From positions 28,673,428 to 28,737,427 of the forward strand of contig NC_049982.1 of assembly GCF_000003815.2 (NCBI RefSeq): 64,000 nt of DNA, in the 5' to 3' direction. Each line of letters begins with the position of its first letter. Position 1 is the stretch's first letter. A program made the position numbers and the translations under genes. This stretch comes from Branchiostoma floridae. Its lineage: Eukaryota; Chordata; Leptocardii; Amphioxiformes; Branchiostomatidae. Under the pieces are notes generated by a model. The model was not told where the DNA came from. It worked only from the letters and a program-made list of their open reading frames with translations, and searched no databases. Shown piece after piece: positions 29,564 through 39,347 of this stretch.

Positions 29564-31537
29564 ATGATGTTTGAGCTATTCTATCCGTTCGTATGTATGG
29601 TAACCCTTTTAGCCATACATTTGCTTTTCTTCTTGAGTCGTGAGATTAGCACCGTGCAGTCTCCCAATGGAACGATTCTGTTCAACATCGTACCACCGAA
29701 TGGACCTCGCTTTGACTTAGAAATCGCCGGAAAAGACGCATCTGTACGTAAACTTTTTGAAGAAGTATCGGCGTTCACTGGAATACCGGAGTCGACATTT
29801 CTACTTTTCAAGAATGGCCAGAAGGTAGGTTTTCATACTTCTTTATTTGAATATTATGTCCCTGTACAAATAAAAAAGTCCTGCGCGATACTTCTTGCAA
29901 ACCTGTTTTCACGTAGGCCCCAGCCTGGATTCCAGACTCCAGTCGGATCTCAGTAACATCTATCGTATCATAGTCAAACTCTATGTTAGCCCTAGATCCG
30001 AGGATTTGGGCTGTCTGGCATGCAGGCTACGTAGGCCCCATCCATAATTTAGAGAATTTGTAAGAACGACCTTCAATGTGGCGATAAGGAAAATGTACGG
30101 TTATTTCTCGATATGTATTTGAACTAATTCAGTTTGAGTTTATTGAGATACCCTTTAGCTCAGATTGAGCTAATCTTCCGGGGTTCACATAGCCTGGAAT
30201 TCAGTATCGTGGCCTACCGTAGTTAGTGTATGCTTTGTACGGGGCCAGTGCATCTCTCAGCCGCCGGGGTAATAGGCCACAGGCGGTAGGATTTTCACCC
30301 CGGCTGAGAGCTGCACTGGCCCGTACAACGTTAGCCTACACTTACTACGGTAGGCCGTGCCACAACGACACTGGATTCCAGGTTAGGGTTTATACAAATA
30401 AAAAGACACACAGTATACACAAATACATAAACAAATACAATAGCATCCACTGAAATACAAATCAGACTTACATACGCATATATACATAGATAAAGTCTAG
30501 TGCGTTCCACTATTGTATACCTCAAAACTTGTCCGTGTTACTATACTTGTAGATTTGTGAGTTTCGAACTAGATGTCTCGCACAAATGAATAGCCTTGGT
30601 AGACTTGATTTGATCGTTATCTAACGTTAAACGTCCTGAAACCACGAATTGTAGACATGAATTGAACGGTGAACCAACCACTTTTTTCGTTGTTTTTTTT
30701 TAGATTAACGTCGATACCCAAGTTGGAAATGGCGGGATAATCCATGTACACATTCCCGTCCTCGGGGGAACGCCACCAAAACCAAGGAATGGGGTAAGTG
30801 GATTGTGTTTAATCTGTAGTTTTCGCCACCGTCTTATCTTGTTTAGGCCCACTCATGACATCTCACATTTATCATCTATTCTTTTTGCTTCAAATCTTTC
30901 TTCTGTGTTGCTGACAGCTATCACCTTAAATCAGCTAACCCCAAATATGAAGCAAACATCCGGCTCCTTGGCGTTTTACGTATTCACGATTAGTCTCACT
31001 CTGGTAACCAGAGAACAGCGCTCTCGGCTACGACTCTTTCCCTAGCCCAGTAGCAGCAACATGCCCCGTAAATCGAATTAGCCGGCTTGGGGAGGTACGC
31101 CGCCGCGCAGTAGCGTAGGCGGTATAATTCCCTTGGCCGGCTAAGTTGTACATGTATACTCTCCGAACAGAGGTTAAAAAAACGTTGAAAAAACAGCCAA
31201 AGCCTAACCTCTGCTTGGAGAGTAGTACATGTACTCTAATATCCAGGGTAGATTTAGTCTTATCCTTCGTCACGAGACGTTACAAAACGTTAGAAAAGGA
31301 CTTAACACCGAGAGAAATCTGATGATTTTTACATCTGCGCAGCGCGTCCGAATGCAGGGTCAGACATATGGTTTGGTGATAAATCCAGTGATCAGATTTC
31401 TTTCTTCCTGTCCCAAGGCTGGATCAGATGTAGATAATGATCCATGGCATACATTCCCGCGGCCATCGCTGAACCAGCAAGATTGTTGCGAGGGGAGGGG
31501 GGAAGAGTCAATTTTCAAAATGGGAGAAATTAGTTGA
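29564..31537 (+). CDS. Membrane-anchored ubiquitin-like protein, 3 exons, 156 aa
   Basis: Exons 29564-29824 (ATG), 30704-30793 and 31418-31537 (TGA), all joining in phase 0 with GT-AG borders. The protein begins with a hydrophobic segment (residues 5-24, FYPFVCMVTLLAIHLLFFL). It continues with a beta-grasp ubiquitin-like domain (about 31-109): TILFNIVPPNG, FDLEIAGKDASVRKLFEEV, TGIPESTFLLFKNGQK, NGGIIHVHIPVLGG. A 47-residue tail follows. The spacing of the strands, the GIP loop and the closing Leu-Gly-Gly align with ubiquitin (GIPPDQQRLIFAGKQ, LVLRLRGG). The LGG is followed by TPPKPRNG, so cleavage after Gly-Gly could expose a conjugation-competent end. An acceptor-like TTTTTCAG just upstream at 29535 makes a further 5' exon possible. 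A poly(A) signal lies 84 bp past the stop. Role in the element unknown. Confidence 0.75.
30190..30385. mobile_element. TAGCCTGGAATTCAG foldback MITE in ubiquitin-like gene intron 1
   Basis: Inverted arms TAGCCTGGAATTCAG and CTGGATTCCAGGTTA with a longer palindromic body ('ggcctaccgtagttagtgta' and 'tacacttactacggtaggcc'; 'gctgagagatgcactggccc' types). Flanks GGGTTCACA and GGGTTTATA match at 7 of 9 positions. Non-coding. Confidence 0.8.
31157..31224. mobile_element. Short TACTCTCC MITE, perfect 9-bp duplication
   Basis: A 68-bp element, little more than its two inverted ends (TACTCTCCGAACAGAGGTTA and complement) and an 'aaaaaacgttgaaaaaacag' core. GTACATGTA flanks both sides exactly. Confidence 0.8.
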
Positions 31538-31620
31538 ATATTATCACAATTGTCGTGGTAAGCATTTCAATGTTTGAACATCACTGAACATTAGTATAAA
31601 ATCAACTCCTTTGATAATCC

Positions 31621-31626
31621 AATAAA
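31621..31626 (+). terminator. Poly(A) signal of the ubiquitin-like gene
   Basis: AATAAA 84 bp past the TGA at 31537, in a suitable position to end the plus-strand transcript. Confidence 0.6.
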
Positions 31627-31804
31627 GAAAAACATCCTAATCCTCTTAATGGTCCACTAATGAACACTTTGGTCCCTAAATTGAAAATATTCTCAAGAAC
31701 AAAACATGTTCTTGTAGTTGACATGTACAACCACTTTCAAGACATTTGCATTATCATTTCGCATTTCTGGTATTTGAAATTTTGAGATTCCATAGCAGTC
31801 ATAG

Positions 31805-31943
31805 TACTCTCCATGCAGAGGTTAGTGGAAAAGATTGTGACATTTCTACCATATCTTTCGTTTTCTGTCGCAGAGTGCAGACTGAAACGGGGGCTATGAT
31901 AGAAAAACCACAATCTTCCCCACTAACCTCTGCATGGAGAGTA
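31805..31943. mobile_element. TACTCTCCATGCAGAGG-ended MITE copy
   Basis: Inverted ends TACTCTCCATGCAGAGGTTA and complement, with a semi-palindromic core ('gaaaagattgtgacatttct' type). No clear target duplication, so the insertion is older or rearranged. Confidence 0.7.
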
Positions 31944-32750
31944 ATTCTGTAAGCTTCTTGGAAATCGTTACCACGGACGAACACTGGCCGATCACAGCGG
32001 GTAATCTTCGCTATGGATTTCAGACCCCCAGCGAGGTCTAAAAAGTTAAATGGTGTAGGCCATGGATACCATCTGGCATCCAGGCTAATCTAGCCGATCT
32101 GTAGACAAAATTAATGAATCTGTTCTTTCTGTCTATATAGATATATGCGACAGACAAAGAATGGCATCTGTGCCTGTCTTGAAGTAAACGTAATTGACCA
32201 AAACGAAAGTTCTTCATAAAAAGTTGTTGCTTTCGTCTTCCGGGAGGGACGTAAAACGGGGGTCCCGTGCTCGAGGAGGTGCCTCGACCACGTTAATCAG
32301 CCTCATTACTCATAATGGGTACCTACTGGCTGGCAAAATACACCTGGTGATTTTGTCTACAGCAAAGTAAACGATTGCAAGCGTTGTTTTGATTGGTGCG
32401 AATGTATGTCTGTTTTCTGAAAACAAATTGGCTACAGATCTAAATTTCGCCAGGAGGCGGGTACGTGTAGGTCTATCTTATGATCTTTAATTCAAAGTGG
32501 ATTTTCAAAGAAAAATTGTTATCTTGACTCATCCGTCCTTTCTTAGCTATTTCAATTTTACTGAGTTTTATCCTGAGAGTCATTTCCTGTTCTTCTGTTA
32601 TACCCTTGTCACATCGGGCGAAAAACGATCGGACGACGAATCTGTGTGCGCTAAATGGTATTTTCTTGTAGCTTGTCCGCATGCACGAGGTCATAGGATG
32701 TTTATTATGATCATAGATATATTCTAATAGGCAATCGATTGAGTCCAACT

Positions 32751-32948
32751 TACTCTCCAAGCAGATTTAGGCTCAGGCTGTTTTTTAACGTTTTTTTTAA
32801 ATTGTTTTATCTGGCTTTCTATTTTGTATTATATCTTGCTGTGTCAAGCCGGACACAGCGAAAAAAAATGACAAAATAGAAAGCCCGATAAAAACGACTA
32901 AAAAAACGTTTAAAAAACAGCCGGAGCCTAACCTCTACTTGGAGAGTA
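32751..32948. mobile_element. TACTCTCC MITE, perfect 9-bp duplication AGTCCAACT
   Basis: Same family as 26280-26485, with matching interior (GGCTTTCTATTTTGTATT, 'acaaaatagaaagcccgata'). AGTCCAACT at 32742-32750 and 32949-32957 is an exact 9-bp duplication, which fixes the family's insertion signature. Confidence 0.88.
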
Positions 32949-32977
32949 AGTCCAACTCACTGTGACAGGGACGGGTT

Positions 32978-33355
32978 TCATTTGAAAAATACGTGCGGCT
33001 CTCTGTCGATCTTGAAATCAACCGAGCTTTCAGCATCATGAAGTACGACCGTTGACAATGTGACAGTGCCACAGGGGTATAGAATGGGGAATTTAGAGAA
33101 TAAGCTCAGCGCGCAAGCAAAAGATGGTTTTACATGAGTCTCTAACTCACGTTCCTTAAACTTGATCCGGGGCAAGTGCAGACTGTCTCCGTGTATTTGT
33201 TCTCCAGTGTTTATTTTCCTTCGGTTGGTCAATAGTCTGTGTAACACAAACTCTGCTGTCCGGGGCTGCAACTGGCCCCGGCGGATGTTGGTATAGTATA
33301 AGCGAGATTTAATTAGGCTAGTTGGTCGAGTACTGATATATTCCAAAGCTTCCAA
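32978..33355 (-). CDS. Hypothetical 125-codon frame, centre of the giant element
   Basis: An open minus-strand frame ends in TGA at 32978. It contains AEFVLHRLLTNRRKINTGEQ and FPILYPCGTVTLSTVVLHDA. No family recognised. No ATG start or convincing acceptor was identified at its upstream side, and opposed poly(A)-like signals (AATAAA at 33374 plus, its complement at 33422) lie just upstream. It could be an exon of a further cargo gene or chance. Treat as a candidate only. Confidence 0.2.
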   Translation of the reverse strand: MEALEYISTRPTSLIKSRLYYTNIRRGQLQPRTAEFVLHRLLTNRRKINTGEQIHGDSLHLPRIKFKERELETHVKPSFACALSLFSKFPILYPCGTVTLSTVVLHDAESSVDFKIDREPHVFFK

Positions 33356-33373
33356 TCGCTGGTTTTGTCAATG

Positions 33374-33980
33374 AATAAAGATACTCTTTTTACATACACC
33401 CACAGTTTTGTCATACAGAAATCTTTATTGACACAACAAAAGCGCAGCGACTAACGTAAGCTCCTTTACAACTACAGTGTATTTACAGTACATATAAACA
33501 GACATATATGGATGTCCCTGGATATGATTTTATCGACGCTTCGCCCTCGGTGACCGTTAGTGAGAATCGCATTGAGTAAAGTTGTAACAGGGTCAACCTG
33601 GCCCTGTACCATATCGTAATGTTTTAGCTGTATTTTTCTTGTAGTTTCCAAGATACAGAGATATGTGCCCGTCACACTTAGCCTCTACCAGGCTCCGTGG
33701 TTCGGTGGTCTAATTGTAGAAATTTGACAAATAGAGTCAACGCTAGAGGAGTCAGCTGGCCGAGTAGAACCATTTTCCGACCCACGTGGTAGAGGTACGT
33801 CACACTACCCCTGTTCTGTTCTTAGAAAGAGGCGGGCGGCCGCAGTAAGTTAATGACCCCAGAAGTTCTATAATCACCTTCATCTCAGGGGGGCTGGTGC
33901 CTGATGGTTAGATTGCCTGGGGACCGCACCATATGTGGGCGTGGACAGGGGTCATTATGTAACAAAAAAGGACAAGCAAA
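33374..33980. other. No supported gene; possible ends of opposed transcripts
   Basis: Contains AATAAA on the plus strand at about 33374 and TTTATT (AATAAA on the minus strand) at about 33422. Either could end an unrecognised short transcript. A 67-codon minus frame (33675-33472) shows no domain. Confidence 0.25.
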
Positions 33981-33984
33981 TGTA

Positions 33985-36342
33985 ACATGCATTGGCACAA
34001 TACCGGTCATAAGCCTTATACCGGTCGATTAAAAATAGTGGAACTTAAAGAGATCTACACATGCAACAATAGTTATTTCTGAGGTATGCACACTTCAGAC
34101 ATCTAGGTGTCCAATACATAATTTACAAAGCATCGATAACAATGCATTCGAAGACAACAAGGCCAAAAGTTTTCAGGTCATTTTCGGGGCAGGCGAGCTC
34201 GTCGTGGGACAAACACACTGTCACGTTCATCGCCAGATTTGTAGATAATAATCACATGTGCTCACGGCACAAGGTGAGCATGATTCAACAGCAATCTTGA
34301 ATTTCTTTTGGTGACCTACAACTCGTGTAAAAGTGTGAGGAACCGTTGCATTATCGCCCGGATCTACGGCTGAATGGGTCAAATTGAAGGTAGCAGAACA
34401 CAGTTTTCGGCCTATGGGGATTTCTATAGTTAAGGGCCTCAAGGTGACTAGCTTCGACGCAATGAAAAATATAGTAGGGTGCACTTTTGGAATACCAAAA
34501 TCGGATATGTTTGAGTTGAAGGTACAAGCCACAATATATTAAAAAACAAAAAAATACTGTCGGCGTATCGTCTTCTCACGCCCTCTTTGAAATGCCCCTC
34601 TGCGGAGGTCACAGAACTGCAGCCGGCTCACGCTAGAAAGGCAGTTGCGTAATGGAGCGCATTTATACACAAAATAGAAAACTTTCACAATCCAAACCAT
34701 GCAGTCTCAGAGTCGACACCTTCCGTGACCACGTAGCACAGGTTATATCTGGCTGCCCCTCAAATAAGGCTTTTTACCTCTCCTTCAACAAGTTTATCCG
34801 TACTATGTTATGTACCCGCGTCATACACCCCGGGGTTCGCCCACTAATACTGTGTTCTGCTACCTTGAAAGAACTTGACCTTGGATTTTTTTTTCGTTCA
34901 GACAACAAAACTAGTAAAGATGTAAACTTCTACCAATCAACTTTCCCCACTTTCAAGCGGTTGCTGAGATTTCGGCAACTTTATACTTTGGCACCTGCCA
35001 CTAGGTAGGCCCCGTACAGGGCTTATAGAACGGGCCATTTAGTGGTCTCATTATCTGATCAAATTCACTATTCTGGCTGCTCTTTTCATTAAAACGGAGA
35101 CAATCTGTGCCTGTTGTTACTTTAGGAGTGATTTAGGGTCAGATTCAAGGTTAGTTGCCGCAGAAAAGGGGGGGGGGGTGCGGGTTTCGGGCCAAAGGCG
35201 CTTTCACACTAAGTCCCATAGTTAAAGCATAGGGAAAGGCCCAAAGTGGCCGTTGCCATGGCAACGGCCGTCTGACGGTAGAACAAACAGGCTTATTTCA
35301 AGGGAGTCTACGCCAGGACCTGACATACCAAGCAACTTTGCCCAAATATAACGCTTTTGTCAGTTTTGGGCCAATACCCGTTGCGGTTGAAGGTAGCAGA
35401 ACACAGTTTTCGGCCTATGGGGATTTCTATAGTTAAGGGCCTCAAGGTGACTAGCTTCGACGCAATGAAAAATATAGTAGGGTGCACTTTTGGAATACCA
35501 AAATCGGATATGTTTGAGTTGAAGGTACAAGCCACAATATATTAAAAAACAAAAAAATACTGTCGGCGTATCGTCTTCTCACGCCCTCTTTGAAATGCCC
35601 CTCTGCGGAGGTCACAGAACTGCAGCCGGCTCACGCTAGAAAGGCAGTTGCGTAATGGAGCGCATTTATACACAAAATAGAAAACTTTCACAATCCAAAC
35701 CATGCAGTCTCAGAGTCGACACCTTCCGTGACCACGTAGCACAGGTTATATCTGGCTGCCCCTCAAATAAGGCTTTTTACCTCTCCTTCAACAAGTTTAT
35801 CCGTACTATGTTATGTACCCGCGTCATACACCCCGGGGTTCGCCCACTAATACTGTGTTCTGCTACCTTGAACGTACGCCGCCATTTTTAATGCTACGGC
35901 CAGCAGTAAAGTTTTACGTCATAGCGGTTGTGACGGACCAAAATTAAATGAAAATTCTTGTCAGTATACGCCCATTTTCTCATGACTTTTTGTATGCTCA
36001 TGCAGATTTTTGTTTTGTGCAACTACTAACAGGAAAGAAAGGAACAACAGAGGATGTATAAAGGTACATAGCGGCAGTTAATTGTGCCGTGTTTCGTTCG
36101 GCCGGTATAGTGCACCCCCTTCCAACCACACGCCCGTTCTCCGTGCAATTCCGCGGTGTGTTCCAATTACGATATTATGTTTTTAGCAGGACCAGAGAGA
36201 CAAAATAATTTACACAGAAGAAGTGGCAAAGGTAAGCTGTAACAGCAACATGTAACTGGAGAAAATGATGCGTTGATCATTTGCCAAATTAGCATTGCTT
36301 GAGAAATTGCAGTAAACCGACCGGTATTATGCCAATGGATGT
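33985..36342. mobile_element. TA-flanked TIR element carrying a nested composite insertion
   Basis: Inverted ends ACATGCATTGGCACAATACC and complement of GGTATTATGCCAATGGATGT, with TA on both outer sides. A second copy of the same element, inverted and without the insertion, is at 49634-50518. Removing the nested 1,484 bp leaves about 874 bp, matching the 885-bp solo copy. The ends and TA duplication suggest a Tc1/mariner-type MITE. No transposase. Confidence 0.88.
34389..35867. mobile_element. Composite: two identical 476-bp TIR units flanking 527 bp
   Basis: Units 34389-34864 and 35392-35867 are the same length and essentially identical. Each has inverted ends GGTAGCAGAACACAG and CTGTGTTCTGCTACC, and each is bordered by TTGAA on both sides. 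The solo host copy at 50.1 kb shows the uninterrupted site AATTGAACGTACGCC, proving that TTGAA is a 5-bp target duplication. The whole could be read as LTR-like direct repeats around a short core, or as a MITE dimer. The 110-codon frames inside the units have no recognised homology. Confidence 0.85.
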
Positions 36343-36344
36343 TA

Positions 36345-38900
36345 GCAGACTTTCGTGTCTCTTTTGGGTCCGATGTACAATTCAAACATCAGCAGCTATT
36401 GCAAACTAACTTGTAGTAAGGGACGCCTTCAAGATGAAGGTCGCTACCAACCATACCGATTACAAAGAGACAAACTTTCACCGAAACGTCGGGGAAAACA
36501 AAGCTGTATCTCTTTATTTTTTTCCCAAGGGGGTTGATTCTTCTTCAAATTCTTTTTCAACCTTTTTGGTATCATTTGGTATGATAACCAGGTATCACTG
36601 GGCCAACCGTCTATGAGGTCAATCCTGGACAATTCGCACGTACTTGACGTAAGTGGTTTAATTAGGTGATAATGGACTATGCACACGCCAAAGCGTTTGT
36701 CACATTTGGTGCCATTTTAACCACAGCGTGAATTCGTCATGGATGGGCAGCAACAACGAATTCGACTGATATATTTGGAATTGACGTCAGCTGACTTGCC
36801 CTGTAAAATTTACCGTCAGACCCGCCGTTACTATGGCAACGGCCGCCAAGACCACGGTATTGGACTTAGTGTGGTCCAAAACCCGCTGGACACCCGGGGG
36901 CCCCCTCCACTTTTCCGCCCTAAAAAAGACTACATGTACATGTAACCCCCAACCCAAATCACTCAGAACGTTATAAAAATGTGCTCTCCAAGCAGATGTT
37001 GAGTCGCGGAGATATAGTAGTAGTAGGGAAATTGCTTGGAGAGTAAAAACAATAGTCTGGCAAGCTCCTTGTGGAAAAAAAGTCAACAAGAATTTTGAAT
37101 TTGTTCAGATGATAATGAGAACAGGTAGCGTCCCCTCAAATAGGCTTTGGGGACGGGGCCATTACACCTGCGGTAGGCGCCGAAATGGAAAGTTGGTCAG
37201 CTCCCAGGAACCATTTCCGTTCTAATACTTGGTACAGTTTTATATCTTGACTACAAGTAGTTTTATTGTATGAAAGAAAATAAATCCAAGGTCAAGTTTG
37301 TCAAAGATCGCATAACAGTATTTATGTGCGACCCCAAGGTCGGGCACAGATTAGTGCGTCGCAGTTCTTGAAAGAGCCATAGAAATTGTTCTGTGCACAT
37401 CAGCGAGTCGGAAACTGTGATAGATGGTAGACGAATACGTAAGTTTCAGTGAGGCTGTGTAACTTGAGTTACGATGGTTGTTTGATTGGGTAGAATTTCG
37501 CACTTGGATCCCGTGCCTGCTACTTCCGGGTGTCGGTTGCAGTATGGTGACCTCCACTGGGGGTCAAACAAAGGTAGTTTTGATAGGAAAACGAGCAGAT
37601 AAACGTAAGCTCATTTTTACATATTTTTTGTTTATTCTACCCTGAACTTCAACAAGTTCAATTTTGGGAGAGGAGAGGGGCACCGCCTAGGCGCGCCTAG
37701 GGGCCTGTTGAGTCAGGCAGCTGATGTTGTGCTATACCCCTAAGGCTGAAAATAAAAGCTATGGGACTGATGAAGATGACAATAGATTTGGGATCAAGGA
37801 AAATTGGCTCTTCTAAGAGAATATTTATCTTATTTTCACATACTCGGGTGCTTAAAGGGGCCCTAAACTCCAGAATTGAGTGTTATATTCCTATAGATTA
37901 GGTATCGATGAATTCACAACCAGGAACTTTTTTGGGATATATATACATAATTTCACTTGTGGTGAATTACGCGGGGTGTGTGTAAATCTCACTATTAAAC
38001 CCATGCAGACCCTACCCATGCATTTCCTATACGTGTAAACACTTCCTCCATCGTGAATACGTTCGGCATAAATAAGGGGCGATGTGCAGACTAAGACGGC
38101 CTATAGCTATTGTTCAAAAGACAGCAAACAACACTAAGCAAGACGAATTGTCAACATTGCCCCTCGAATTGGTTTTGTAATCGATCTTTTATCACGCCAT
38201 GTCGGACACATCGTATGCAGCAAGAGCCTCAGCTTATTTTTTAAACTAAAGCGTACCTGGGGAGTTAAGCACAATACTGAATGCTTTCACATGTACGCGC
38301 GACTAGTGGGTATTTTATCGTATAATGTGAAGTAGCATGGGTATTTCACTTCCTGAAATTAATATCTCTACGAAAATTACACCCCCTCGTGTTTAGGACA
38401 TGAATCCCTACAGGCAAAAAAAAAAAAACACTGTTCAGCACCTTCAGCACGCCCCTTCCCCCAGAATTCTACATTTATGTCATACAAGAGGTCAATAATT
38501 TAAATGATTTACATTACTGTAACCTGCAACCTCATAGACCAGCTCCACTACTTATCAGAGTACTTAGATTGGTCCTGTATGCTAATGACAGTCGACTGGC
38601 GATGATTCAATTAATTCATATGACTACACTTAAAGATTGAGAAAGGTAATGAGAGCATGACACGCTCGCTCAAACCGGATCGTGGGGTCTCCCCCAACCT
38701 ACTGTGGCAGACAAAACAGAAATCATCAAGCTGACAAAATAAACAAAGTTTGTTAGGTTTCTCTAAAAAAAAAAGAGCAAATATACAATCTTACAAACTT
38801 GAAAGAAGCATGTTTTCTGCACCCCATTACCTTATGTGGTGTATGTTTTACCTTTGTTAAGTTTATATGTTCGGCGTGTTTACATTTGGGCATGTCTGTC
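36345..38900. other. Non-coding interior of the giant element
   Basis: No exon recognised. 36984-37046 is a remnant of the TACTCTCC MITE family (GCTCTCCAAGCAGATG and GCTTGGAGAGTA). 37680-37700 has a palindrome CCTAGGCGCGCCTAGG. A poly-A run of 13 lies at 38418. The rest shows nothing notable. Confidence 0.4.
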
Positions 38901-39000
38901 NNNNNNNNNNNNNNNNNNNNNNNNNNNNNNNNNNNNNNNNNNNNNNNNNNNNNNNNNNNNNNNNNNNNNNNNNNNNNNNNNNNNNNNNNNNNNNNNNNNN
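38901..39000. other. Assembly gap (100 N) inside a palindrome
   Basis: One hundred N, flanked by inverted copies ('ttacatttgggcatgtctg' to the left, 'cagacatgcccaaatgtaa' to the right). Like the gap at 25.4 kb, it interrupts the centre of a hairpin. It lies about 350 bp upstream of the start codon of the transposase-like gene. Confidence 0.97.
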
Positions 39001-39194
39001 CGACAGACATGCCCAAATGTAAACATGGTAATATTTGGTAGGAAGGTTGGGGTCAGGAAAAGAAAGGTCAAGTTTGATGGGTTTCTTAGGACCTTCTAAT
39101 TCTAATTTTCCAGGATACTGAGCACAGCCAACTTCACCGAGAAGATACAGAGCAGTGCAACTGCCAGGGTGCCTGTAACTGTGCCATCTCCACT

Positions 39195-39345
39195 CCCAGC
39201 TCCCATCAACCAAGTCCGCCGAGGTGGCAAAAGTACCATCTGCCAAGCCCAAGCGTCTACCAGTCTAGTCCGCCGGGGTGGCAAAAGTACCACCTATCAA
39301 GTCCGAGCGTATTTCAGTCAAGTCCGCCGGGGGTTCAAAACTTCA
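39195..39345 (+). repeat. Three ~54-57 bp tandem units before the transposase-like gene
   Basis: The phrase 'agtccgccg.ggtggcaaaa' followed by 'gtaccacct.tcaagtccgag' recurs at about 39211, 39268 and 39325. The block sits in the 5' UTR or proximal promoter of the plus-strand gene starting at 39348 and could hold repeated binding sites. The frames that run through it are not supported as coding. Confidence 0.6.
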
Positions 39346-39347
39346 CA

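Noticed and set aside
34652-35008. 118-codon frame and its copy at 35655
   Set aside because: Lies inside duplicated MITE units with TIRs; no homology, and the conserved frame follows from the recent duplication.
38753-39252. Several frames crossing the N gap at 38901
   Set aside because: Run through 100 unknown bases and an inverted repeat; no meaning can be drawn.
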